Shown piece after piece: positions 10,020 through 20,644 of a DNA stretch of 64,000 nucleotides (its first letter is position 1; the number at the start of each line of letters is the position of its first letter). The notes beneath the pieces were generated by a model. That model did not search any database. It had not been told where the DNA came from and worked only from the letters and a program-made list of their open reading frames with translations. Origin of the DNA: Sclerotiophoma versabilis (lineage: Eukaryota; Ascomycota; Dothideomycetes; Pleosporales; Didymellaceae). The position numbers and the translations under genes are program-made. The DNA is taken from positions 248,001 through 312,000 of the forward strand of contig JAAROD010000004.1 of NCBI GenBank assembly GCA_012274445.1, read 5' to 3'.

Positions 10020-11335
10020 ATGGGTTCACGACTCCACAATGCGCCCATTGTTATTGACAACGGCAGTGGTACAATAAGAGCTGGTTTTGCAGGCGAAGAT
10101 GTGCCAAAAATCTACATCCCTTCATGCGTTGGCCGACCGAAGCATGTACGGACAATGGCAGGCGCACTGGAGGGTGATATTTTCATTGGGCCACCTGCAA
10201 AAGAGCACAAGGGACTGTTTAAGCTCAACTACCCATTGGAGCATGGCATTGTCACAGACTGGGATGATATGGAACGGATATGGCAATATGTCTACAACCA
10301 GGGCTTGGGGACGGTCAGCGAGGATGTGAGTGAGCTTGATACATGGACAGCTCAAGGAGCATATGGTGGGGTACCTTGGCTGACTATCAACCGCTCTGCA
10401 GCATCCAGTACTCCTCACAGAACCGCCGCTGAATCCTCGGGAAAACCGCGAAGTGGCCGCTCAGATTCTCTTCGAGACGTTCAACGTCCCCGCGCTATAC
10501 AGCTCTGTCCAGGCTGTCCTCTCACTCTACGCTTCAGGGAAAACAACAGGACTGGTTCTGGATTCAGGCGATGGCGTGTCGCACGCAGTACCGGTTTATC
10601 AAGGGTTCGCTATACCAAACAGCATTAGGAGAATAGATGTAGCTGGACGAGATGTAACGGAGCAACTACAATTACAGCTACGGAAAGGGGGACATGTCTT
10701 CCACACAAGCGCAGAGAAAGAGGTAGTCAAGGCCATCAAGGAAGCAACAAGTTATGTGGCGCTCGACATAGCTAAGGAAGAGAAAGAGTGGTCTGGCAGC
10801 AGGTCAGAAGGCAAGAGCATTGACTACACGCTGCCTGATGGACAGAAACTGAAGGTGAGCTAAAGATGCTGTACCACGATTGATCGCACGTTGATTGTTT
10901 CTAGATTGGCGCTGAACGCTTTCGCGCACCCGAGATCCTCTTTAACCCCGAGCTTATTGGTCTTGAGTACCCTGGTGTGCACCAGATCGTCGTCGAGGCG
11001 ATTCAGAGGACAGATATGGACCTGCGGAAGTCGCTATATGGCAACATTGTGCTCTCAGGTGGTTCCACATTGACAAAAGGATTCGGCAACAGGCTGCTCC
11101 ATGAAGTGCAACGACTGGCGGTCAAGGACATGAGGATCAAGATTCTTGCGCCGCCAGAGCGTATTTACACTACGTGGACTGGCGGCAGCATTCTCGCTGG
11201 TCTGAGTACCTTCAAGAAGGTTGGTTTCTGACTCCAAATCAAGGATTACGAGGTTAGACTGACACGTTGCAGATGTGGGTCGAGAAGGACGAGTGGCAGG
11301 AGAACCCAGATATCATCCACTCCAAATTTGCCTAG
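10020..11335 (+). CDS. arp1: Arp1 (centractin), dynactin filament actin-related protein
   Basis: Four exons: 10020-10325, 10402-10854, 10905-11219, 11273-11335, all introns phase 0 (76, 50 and 53 nt), giving 378 aa. Actin-fold ATP-binding signatures are present: DNGSGTIRAGFAGED, VGRPKH, LDSGDGVSHAVPVY, and LSGGSTLTKGFG. PLEHGIVTDWDDMERIW and the short last exon (MWVEKDEWQENPDIIHSKF) match Arp1 (Ro-4 of Neurospora) rather than actin, which ends in KCF. Arp1 forms the short filament of dynactin, the cofactor of dynein; in hyphae it is needed for nuclear positioning and retrograde transport. Exon borders were chosen by frame continuity and by branch sites such as CTGAC upstream of 10401. Confidence 0.96.
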
Positions 11336-12752
11336 ACGATGCGTTGTTACCTCGGTCGCAGACAAATCGCCGTCTTTGTGCGTCTGCGCTTCCCCACAGC
11401 ATCTACCCGCCTCCACAAAAGGCTCAACCACTGTTCGAGAAGGCTGCATGACGCTCGAGCCTTCGGAACGTTAGTCATAGGAATCGGGACTGCAGAACCG
11501 ACGTCCAAAGAACATCACAGGACCCTGCACGCCTGGCATCGCCCGGATGAACGTGTCACCCGGTTCGTGACGGGAGTGCTACCGTAGTGTGTTTCCCCGC
11601 ATTTGCCAGCGAGTTTCCAATTTGGGCGTGTTTCTGTTACTTAACCCTGACATGGTCACCGCATGGATTTGAGGGGTTTGCAAAGAAGTGATGCATCATA
11701 CATGGCGTTTGTGTGAGCGCGTAAAGGGATACCCATATGATTTTGAGATGGAGTCAATAGAACGTATAGCCAAGTTCGCAACGGGAGGTGCTGGAAACTC
11801 GAGGTGTAGAGAGTTGCAACGCGTGTTGCTGGTCGACCAGATCGCAAACGCCAAATATCGTGAACCCTGGTCTGTTATGGTGTGACTTGTTTGGCCATGT
11901 GCGACTGCAATTGCATAAAATTGCGCAATGACAGAATGCGGCGTCGATGATCTGGCCGAGGCGCCTCAGTCATGATCCGTGAAGGGGAAACAGGCACACC
12001 GCTGAGTCGCTGACGGCGAGAGTGCGTGTTGTCCTTTGTCTCGTAGCCGGTACCTGAGCGCAAATTACGCCTCCTGCTGTCTCGATTGCCGAGACTCACG
12101 ATGTTCAGCGTCATGTGCGACGCTTTGTCCGGGGATGGCTGGGGTAGAGCTGAAAGGAAATTGCGCATCATGGCAGCCGCGGCAAGGCTGTCGTCAGGGG
12201 GACACAAAAGTGAAGGCATCGTGAATCACGATCGTCAACCTCAGGCTTTGCGTGCGGGCCCCCTCCGGACAGGCACCACGATGCAATGACGGCGGCTGCG
12301 CGGGTAGGAAAACTCTGCCGCCTCCACACTTTGCGACGGACGCTGCCTCGCATCGTCACGCACGACTTCCAAGTCATGGCGTCTTCGTTTGGTTCCTGGT
12401 CTGGTAAAATTCTGCAGCGGTGTTGAAAGTTTTCCATTACCCCCGTGAAATCTTCTCATTGGCTGAATTGGTGTCAGGTGCACCTCAAACATGGCACGCC
12501 CGAGCTATTACGCTATCGAATGCTGGGCCAAGGTGGCTCCGACGCCTTTCGCAGAGGACCGATGGCGACCGTGCTGCTTTGTTTGCGTGTGCGTGGCCCG
12601 CATGATCGAGAGACTGCCGTTAACTGCAAAGTGCTGGTTTATTTCCAAGCATAGCGGTGCTCGTGCAATACAATTGCGTTTGGATTCGTGGGTCAGAGAT
12701 TTTTGTCGGCCCCTTGCGTGAGCACCTGAGCTGCCACCTTTTACTGCATCCA
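11336..12752. other. Long intergenic region, no gene seen
   Basis: About 1.4 kb between arp1 and the DUF3602 gene. Only short, overlapping open frames on both strands; no domain, tRNA or repeat recognised. Probably the 3' region of arp1 and a long upstream region of the DUF3602 gene. Confidence 0.5.
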
Positions 12753-12758
12753 TATAAG
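12753..12758 (+). promoter_or_regulatory. TATA box of the DUF3602 gene
   Basis: TATAAG in the context CATCCATATAAGAGAG, about 180 bp before the ATG. It is followed by a CT/CA-rich leader (ATCAACACATTACC, CAAAACAACC) typical of strongly expressed fungal genes. Confidence 0.5.
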
Positions 12759-12934
12759 AGAGCCACCCCAGTGCTTGAGCTGTCCATCACTTGACGATCC
12801 ATCAAAGTACTGCACATCAGCCTTATTCTATACTCAAACAAGAAAAGAGTTATACAGTTGCCACTCGACTTTACCATCAACACATTACCAAAACAACCTT
12901 TTCCAAATACAAGACTACTCGTCCAACACTCAAA

Positions 12935-13396
12935 ATGGTCAACTTCCACATCACCGAGCCTCACCCCTCCGCCAAGTCATACCTCTACTCTGGCCGTGGA
13001 GGTGCTGGCAACGTGACCCGCGTCAAGGCCACTGAGATCACCGACGGCCGCACAGCAACAGGCCCTGCATCCCGAGTCAAGCTCACTCCTCCTCCCTCTA
13101 CCGGCTACTTTGCTTCCGGCCGTGGCGGCGCCGGCAACATGCGCACCCACAAGGAGCGCGCCATGTTCAGCTTTGACGAGGAACTTGAGCAGCAAGAGCG
13201 TCTGCGCAACCAGCAAGCCCCGGTCTACCACATTGGTCGCGGTGGCGCCGGAAATCTTATCGATGAGATGAAGCCTAGGAGCCAGCGTCAGAACTCTGCA
13301 TCATCGAGCAGCTCCGTTGAGAGCGAGAAGGATGGCGTCCGCAGGAGTCTGGAGAGGTGGAGCAACCGTCTGTCCCGCAAGGTGTCCAACTACTAG
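12935..13396 (+). CDS. DUF3602-family small protein with GRGGAGN repeats
   Basis: Intronless, 153 aa from the first ATG (CAAAATGGTC); the frame is open earlier only from a TTG. Three copies of GRGGAGN occur (about residues 23-29, 66-72 and 107-113), each preceded by an aromatic segment (YLYSGRGG, YFASGRGG, YHIGRGG). The C-terminal third is Ser/Arg rich (QNSASSSSSVESEKDGVRRSLERWSNRLSRKVSNY). This repeat defines the fungal DUF3602 family, whose function is unknown. No signal peptide or membrane segment is present. The long TATA-containing leader suggests regulated, strong expression. Confidence 0.82.
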   Translation: MVNFHITEPHPSAKSYLYSGRGGAGNVTRVKATEITDGRTATGPASRVKLTPPPSTGYFASGRGGAGNMRTHKERAMFSFDEELEQQERLRNQQAPVYHIGRGGAGNLIDEMKPRSQRQNSASSSSSVESEKDGVRRSLERWSNRLSRKVSNY

Positions 13397-16112
13397 GCAT
13401 TCTGCTCTCATTCTTCTCTTCACAACTCCTATTACGGCAGTCGACACACGGTTGAGGGCTGGTCCTGATTCCCTCCCCTATCGACACCACCGCCTCATCT
13501 CCACCTATTCATCAACTTGAGCATTCAGCACGGCGTTTCGGATCATTGTATCATCATCAAAAGTTCATCATCATTTTCACAACCAACGAGTCGGGCCGGA
13601 TGTCAGCAAAAGTCTGATACCCGTGCGATCCGCTCGGAAGAGGGCTACGAATTTTGCGCTTTCAACAACCAACGGCGAAGGATATACCCCAGTGCCGGCG
13701 AGGGCTAAGGACAGAGTGTCCATGAGGGTCAGAAGACCACATCAGAATCAATGAAATCATATAAACACTTCAAACTACTACCCCGTGCCTCTGCGAACGT
13801 AGTGAGACTGTATGTCATAATAACACCTTAGACGATCATCTTGACAACACCCCTGATCCAAAACCAGTACTGGTTTTTCTTATTCCGTAGGCGTGATGTT
13901 CCCCGACGGACTTGGCGCTTGTCGCTAAGTGCCTTCCCCGGATTTCACTGACCGGATTCGCGTCGTCTCAGCGCGCTTGGCTGGAGATCTAGTGTTGGCG
14001 TGCTGCTTTAGCGCGCTCGGCCACCTCCGAACTCCTTCGAGATCTTAGCGCTGGCGAGTTCCAGCTATGAGAGGGCGGGGCGCTGAGTGAAGATCTTTGG
14101 GTTCGAGAGCGAGGCTGTAACTCTTGGGAGAAAGGGGTGCAAGCCACAAGTGTGATGTGAGATGGTCTGTGAGAGGCGAGGTTTTTTTGTGGGTGAGGTC
14201 TGTGAGGTCTTTGAGCGTTACAGGCGTGTAGTGGTGCGCTGTGCAGCTAAAGTATAAGGATTTTTTTTTGTGCTTGCCAGCGCATGAACTCGGATTCTGG
14301 TTTAATTCAATGATTCGAAAGCACCATGGATCTTTAATCCAAAAGCATGCAGGTAAAAAAATCGTGGAGTTGTTGGTGTTGCTGCGTGAACTAGGACTAA
14401 GCGGTGTGATGGGAAAGTCTATCAGCTCTCCGAGCGTTGAACTTATGACTTGTGGATGTCTCAGAATTGCTAGAGAGCATAATGATCTGGAAGATGTTGA
14501 GTGAAGTGTGAGGTAAAGGTCTCTCACCTTTGGATAAGGTCGCACTATGTCTCTGTGCGCTTTCTTTTTACCGAACAGCGACGCTTTTAAGTCCGCTTCA
14601 TCGAGTTTGATTACCCTTATTGGTATATGAAGACCACTAGCATTCGCCCGAGCTCAGGACTATGAACTTCGTATTTTTCCGAATCGCTGTCAGTGTATAC
14701 GTACAATATTGCTGCACCGGTGCAAGAACATTCATCGTACGAAATGCAACTAGTCTGTTGGTCGCAAGATGTGCGCGCTGCCATGTGCCTATACAGCTGG
14801 CTGTTTGTACCCGTAACAACCTATGACACTTGGCTGCCGCAACGTGTTTTTGCAGCAAGGACTCTAGCGCGGAAACGATCTGTACATGAATTTTCTTCGG
14901 GGGTTGTGTTGTTCGCCTGCAAACGGTCAATCGTGTCTTGCTTGACCTCCCACAGAATGCTTGAACGTTGATAATGTAGGAAAGTAAGATACCAGTTTGA
15001 ATAGAAGTCCGGTTTCTCGATCTTATGTTGAGCATTTCATATATGAATCTAGTCTTTTTGAGGCTTCTTAACTGCCTTCGGGCTCACATTTTGCACGCAG
15101 GTTGAGCTTTCATGAACTCTGAGACTATCGTACTGTGTCACTACCCACTCTTTTACTCTTTTGGGGCCAGTTGTAGCCATCATGGACATATGTTTGCTGC
15201 TAGAAGCTCGTCCATGTCTGCCTAGTGATTTCTAGGGTTAGCATGTATTTGCTCTTGCACAGACTGGGATAGTGACTTCCTCCGCATAGTTCTGAAGTGG
15301 CTGTTATCTTCAGACAATAACTTTTGTATAACACGCCTGGTACAATTGCACCGCACTACGATGTGATATGGATGTTGTCGCGTGAATGCACTCCCAACCT
15401 GCACACACATCACTGACTTCACATTCTCAATTAGACAATCTTCTGAAAAATTTAGACTATGGGTAATAAGAGAGTTTGTAAACCCTCAAGGCCTCACTCG
15501 CATCTGCTTGAGAGACTCCTGAGCAGTAGCTCCTATCGCGCTTACAGAAGCACGAAACGCGACTGCCTCCAGGCCTACCCCTCGTAGCTTCTACTTTGTG
15601 GAAAACAAACAAGTATACGGCATTTGGTGCAGTCGCATTACACTCAGATCTAGCATAGATTGCCAGATGCAGACAATTTTCCCACCAGGTTCGTCTCGAC
15701 CACGGTTCGAGTTCATTGTCCCCATCATCACACGCCAAAATCAGCAACGAGAGCAGATCAAATCTGCCTTTGACCCAATCTCAGCGTTATATTGCACCAA
15801 TCACAAATTCCTACGATTCTGCCGTGACACTGTGATTCAGGCTGCACCAGCCCACCGCCACGGTTGCGCGGTGCAACGCTGCGCTATATCATGACAAACG
15901 GGTGTTGAAAGGACGCATAGCTTCGGGGTCCTCACAAAGGTCGCAGAACCGCATCACTTTCGCCTGCAGCTACTGCCCGCGTGCACGCGTAGCGCCGTTG
16001 AAATCCTTCCCTTCACCTTACTGTCGATGACACTGCACAAGAACAGCGTCCTCACCAACTCATCTTGATCTGCAAGGTACAATCTTCGAAAAACGCCAAC
16101 TACGTTGCCAAT
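13397..16112. other. Gene-poor intergenic region
   Basis: 2.7 kb with no supported gene. A 166-codon minus-strand frame at 14045-14545 opens at GTG, not ATG, and lacks any domain. Sequence is AT-rich around 14200-15500. I see no tRNA, rRNA or transposon remnant. Confidence 0.45.
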
Positions 16113-16460
16113 ATGGGCTGGATATCCCGCTACGGTAAATGGCAAGACGACTTTGCCCCGCCCGCACCGAGACCGATCCGTTTCAAGCACATCGTTATCG
16201 GCCTTGTCTTCCTCGCTCTTTTGGGCGCCTGTATAGCCTTCTTTCCAATCACTTTGATCTTCGTCTCGAAGCCTCAACTCACTGAGTACATGCCGAAGGG
16301 CTTACATTGTGCGACATGCGAGGAAATATGGCAGCATAATCGCGATTTGTTCAACCGGGAAGATATGCTGTGCTATGGGCCACCTACACATGCAAGTAAC
16401 ATTGGATATCGACAAGAACGGAGGGTGAAGCTAACAAATACAGGAACGCACAACGACTAA
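16113..16460 (+). CDS. Small single-pass membrane protein, unknown
   Basis: 115 aa if read straight through from the ATG at 16113, or 99 aa if a 48-nt intron (16396-16443, GTAACA...GCTAAC...TACAG) is removed; the intron length is a multiple of three, so both forms end at the same stop. Residues about 26-48 form one clear membrane helix (HIVIGLVFLALLGACIAFFP) after a short polar N-terminus (MGWISRYGKWQDDF). After it comes a CATCEEIW motif. No family is recognised. Size and layout would suit an organelle inner-membrane or ER protein, but that is a guess. Confidence 0.5.
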   Translation: MGWISRYGKWQDDFAPPAPRPIRFKHIVIGLVFLALLGACIAFFPITLIFVSKPQLTEYMPKGLHCATCEEIWQHNRDLFNREDMLCYGPPTHASNIGYRQERRVKLTNTGTHND

Positions 16461-18678
16461 GGAAGAAGAAGTTATGTTCAGTGAGGAGAAGAGATGCTGG
16501 GTGCTTGAGGAAAGGCATGATGAGTGGATGCGTCCACTTCAGGTGAGTGATGAGGAGACAAAGAAGTGGGACAAACACGCGCAAGCGATCGTGGTAAGAG
16601 GTGGGCATTGGCCTTGAGTATCTTATGGTTTCTGCGCCAACATTGAATTACCGGACGGATGGATTGTGTGCTACTCGTGATTGTAAAATTGCAGAGCTAG
16701 ATTCCAACGTGTAAACCATCTCAGATATATGTAACCGTCGTTATTGACGGCTTGGAGCCCGATATACTCATCCAGTATTTTCTATGTTATACTTGCAATC
16801 CCTATGGCTGCACATCCTCGGTACAACAGGCTAGGGATGTGTTTCAGCCCCCAATACCATATTGTGATCTCTTGAATCCCGTGTCTCCATGACTTCGATG
16901 CCACCGGCATGTTGTAGATGACGCATAAAAGAAGAATTCATACTTCGAGCAAAACCACATGTCCACAGATAGAATCAACTTCATGGCAGCAGACTGTATA
17001 CAACCACGGTTGGATTTTATTTTTTCTTCTTCTATGACGGAGCATTATTCGGATACCTCCACAAGAACTGGCAAGGCGACGAACCTTGTAGATTTGTAGA
17101 TTTGAACCGTTGTTGACAGCATTGCTCGAGCGGAATTCCTGCGCATCTGTGTTTTCCGAGTCGCTGCAGTCTTCAGCGCAAGATTTCGCAGCTTGCCTTG
17201 TTCAAATATGATTTCATATTGAAGTACTGTACTTCTGTATTCGGTACCGCGTAGCTGCACAGTCATTTGCAACCCGGAAGTCGTGATTGTCGTTGAATTC
17301 CTCCTAACTATCTAAACACTCAACAACAATCCCAGGTCACTAAGCTCCTCTTCGTGCAGAATAGCTTACATAGAAACAACTCAGCGCGTTACACGGAGCA
17401 CGCTACACGGAGCACGCTACAGGCCAACATGCTCAAACTGAACTCCACACCAACCTCGGCGTAGAGATGTGCTGGATGGGCGCAAGAGAGAAGGTCTGGG
17501 CGTTCGAACATACGTATTCCAGCTGTCAGTTGGTCGATACAAGCGGCGCTAATCCAGGCGGCGCAAGAGGAGAAAGTTGATGATGAGCAGTCAGAAGAAG
17601 TATGCGTATCCTGAAAGCAAAGAGAGCTGGGCAACTGAGCCAGTAGTCGTTAGGAGCGAGCGTGAGGAGTGGAAGATCCGCGTGGGTGAGAAGATGAGCA
17701 ATCAGTCAGGATAGGACGTGGGACGTGAGAAACCAAAGACCAGTCTTAGAGATCTCAGGCACTGCATTAATGGACACCCGGGCTTTTAAGATCCGTGAAT
17801 GGAGAGAAGCGACAGCAGGGGGACATTGTGCAGGGAAAGGAGTTGTTGTAGAGCAAGTTGACCCAACTTCGAAGGTTACGTGATGAAGCACGTAAAATCC
17901 ATCGTTAACCTTATCAAAGTCGACGCAATCAAGGTTCACGAGTACTTGAACGTAAGATTTCCATTGCTCGAATATACGTACACGTCATCCGCCAGAAATG
18001 TACATCCACAGCGCCAGCTACGGTTCAAACGTGTATCCATACCGACCCAGCCTTAGTGTACGCCACCATTCCCAACCATATTGCTTAAACTGGCAACAGG
18101 GCTCAAGGGAGAAACGCTGATGTAAGACCACCAATCATCTTTGAGAATACACCACCGTCGAAGGGAAAGCGTAGAGTCAAGGAAGAATACCACAGACCGG
18201 TAACGCCAAGCCAGACCACCCGGCTGCACCAATCGTGCGTAAACAAAAAGCCAAAGGGAAGGACCGTGTAGATGCGCCACAACACCAAGAAATGAATCAA
18301 GTCCACCATGTATGTACGTTTACTGAAGGAGAGGAGGACCGCCGAACATTCGACAAGATCGTGGTCGCGTTTTGGGTGCCGACTTTTCCGTCAGCCCAAT
18401 GAGGTAGGAGAAGCCTTCTGAAGACTGGGGGATGTTTGTGTTCCTTGTTGCAAAGATGCCAACATGACGTACGCCAAGCGCCAGACCATGCATTGGCGCT
18501 ACACCAGAGGAAGGAGAGGAAGGACAAGGTGCGTGAATTACAAGTTCGTATGATGGGTTGCGAGAGACTGAAAAGGTGAAGCAAGCCTCGGAGGAGTTGT
18601 TGGTAGGACCTCTGGGGATGAGCTGAAGTTCTACTTGGCCACCTCAGACAACATGTTTACCTGAATGACAGTAAGCGA
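16461..18678. other. Gene-poor intergenic region
   Basis: 2.2 kb between the small membrane protein and atfA. Only short frames with poor starts; the stretch 18050-18600 has overlapping minus-strand frames without domain signs. Probably the long 3' region of atfA plus spacer. Confidence 0.45.
17391..17418. repeat. Two perfect 14-bp tandem copies
   Basis: The unit ACACGGAGCACGCT occurs twice without a gap. Its meaning is unknown; likely a simple local duplication. Confidence 0.8.
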
Positions 18679-20644
18679 CTATTCTCGCGAGACGGGATGA
18701 TAACGCGCGTTTAGTTGATCATCCGCACCTGGCTGGTAGGCATACCGGTTCATCATCTGGCCCTGCATTGGCATCCCCATGTGGTGGACGCCGTTGTGTT
18801 GCAGCTGTGCGATGCCATATGGGTTTTGGTGGCTGACATCGCTGCCAAGAAAGTTGTTCATAGCGTTGCCATGAAGGCCTTGAGCTTGCGAGACAGGGCA
18901 ATCCTTGTGCGCAAGCAGGAGGGTTTTGAGATTAACAATCTCCTCACGAAGCTGAGTGACAGTAGCAGAGAGGGCGTCGTTCTCTGTACTGAACAGCTCA
19001 ACCTTGGCCTGCAGATTGGCAAGCCACTGCTTCTTCCTTTGACGACACTTGAGGGCAGCAACACTATAGCTTGTTAGTCTGGGTTGCACAGTTGGTAGTT
19101 TAATGCATAGACATACCGATTCCTCTCAAGGAAGTTCTTGCGCTTCTCCTCGTCGGTCATCTTGCGGCCCTTGCTGTCGAATTCTTCTTCCTTCATGTGT
19201 TGATTCTCATCGTCAGAGTCATCTTCGTCATCCATAGAAGCTGCGGCACCCTTTTTGCGGCCACCCTTAGGGGCATCATCAGCTTTACGTTTGGTACCGG
19301 CGGCTTGCTTGCCGTTAGCAGCACCCTTCTTGCCTCGTGTACGAGTGCTTTTGTTCTGCTCACTTTGACCAGACTCCGAGAAGTCACCAGTATCAGCAGA
19401 AGCCATGCTGTTGATAGATCCCTTGGTGTTGCGACGGTTGTGGTCAGCGCTGACAGGTTGTACGGGCATGTGACCAGCGTTCATCGACTGGTTGTTGGGC
19501 GCCATAGAGAACGGTGGCTGGTTGTTCCTTGCACCGCCGCCATTTTGACTTGCAAATGAGAGCAAGTCGTTAGCGGCGCTACTGACGTCATGGTTAGCAA
19601 ATGGGTCATTTTGAGACCTCTGCTGTTGTTGCTGGGCTTGTTGATAGTTGTTTTGGCGATCCATTCCTGCGGTTACCGTATCAGGTTGCGAGGTGGGTGC
19701 TGCGGTAGTCTTGTTTTGGTTGGCCTGGGCGGCCGCACGCAAAGCAGCCTGCTGGAAGTCGCCAGTTCCAGGGGTAACACCAGCACTTTGGAGGTTGAAG
19801 ATTGCTTGGGTGTTAGGGCTGGGGGCAGGGAACATGGACCCGCCGCCGCCGGGTGTCAGACCAGTGCGCAGAGACGACTCGTTAGGAGTAGGAAATCCTC
19901 TAAATGATTCGCTAAAGTAGTCGGTCTGACCTGTGGGACCACTGAGCATAGCAGGGCTCAAAGGACCAGCGCGCAACGACTGCCAGCCAGGTGTGATACC
20001 AGGTAATGGAGAAGGTGACGTGATGTTCGCAACAGGCGGCAGAATGGTACGGCCGCCAGGTGTTTCTACAGAGCCGTTTCCGCCGAAAGACTGCTCGAAA
20101 ACGTTGGGCTCCAGCGAGAAGGGGTTGTGTACAGTGTTGAAGTAATCGGGTGTGTCGCCTGTTGTTGTTGGCTTAGGGGGAGGTGCCAGCGGTGCTGCAT
20201 TGGTCGTCGCAGGCTTTGCGTCTGTGTTGGCCGGCTCAGATACAGTAGCTGATCAACGTTAACCAGATGGATTGCTAATGGCGGTGACCACACGCGATGG
20301 AAAGAACGTCGGTCGCGTCGAACAGGATGGTACTTACGAATTTCCTTAGTGTCTGTCTTGACCTCTGCAGGCTCTGGGGTCGACATAGTCAGCAGTGTCC
20401 GTACATAACAGTAATGTTTTAAGAGATGACGTGATGCGCGCGCAACTGCAAACTGCAGGCAGGTGCACTGTGAAATGTAGGGTGAAGGGCAGTGGCGACG
20501 CGACAGTAGGGCTGGGCTGGCATTGGGGATTGGGCACTCACCTTCGGTCTTAGTCACGACAGGAAGGGTGCCTTTGCTGTCCTTGGGTGAGGACATCTTC
20601 GAGTTCGGGGGGGAAGTGCGCGCGGTTTGAGTTGCAGCAGCCAT
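18679..20644 (-). CDS. atfA: AtfA/Atf1-type bZIP stress transcription factor
   Basis: Four exons on the minus strand: 20644-20542, 20373-20338, 20248-19117, 19063-18679, giving 551 aa. Exon 2 is only 36 nt. About residues 79-100 read DYFNTVHNPFSLEPN, the osmotic-stress-activation block of Atf1/AtfA, followed by ETPGGRTILPPVANITSP and LRAGPLSPAML. The last intron splits an Arg codon inside the basic region, which then reads ERNRVAALKCRQRKKQWL, the CREB/ATF-type N-x7-R signature, followed by a leucine zipper to about residue 480. A Q/N-rich and acidic centre (QQAQQQQQ, DDEDDSDDE) lies between. AtfA is the nuclear target of the HOG/SakA MAP kinase and controls stress and spore genes. The Opy2 anchor of the same pathway lies 3.8 kb upstream. 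Confidence 0.93.

Noticed and set aside
12791..12934. N-terminal extension of the DUF3602 protein
   Set aside because: It opens at TTG and the codons are leader-like; the ATG at 12935 fits the family start.
13960..14050. GC-rich inverted words (GCGCGCTTGG, GCGCGCTCGG) that hinted at a tRNA
   Set aside because: No acceptor or T-arm fold could be drawn.
14045..14545. 166-codon minus-strand frame
   Set aside because: Opens at GTG without ATG nearby and has no domain.
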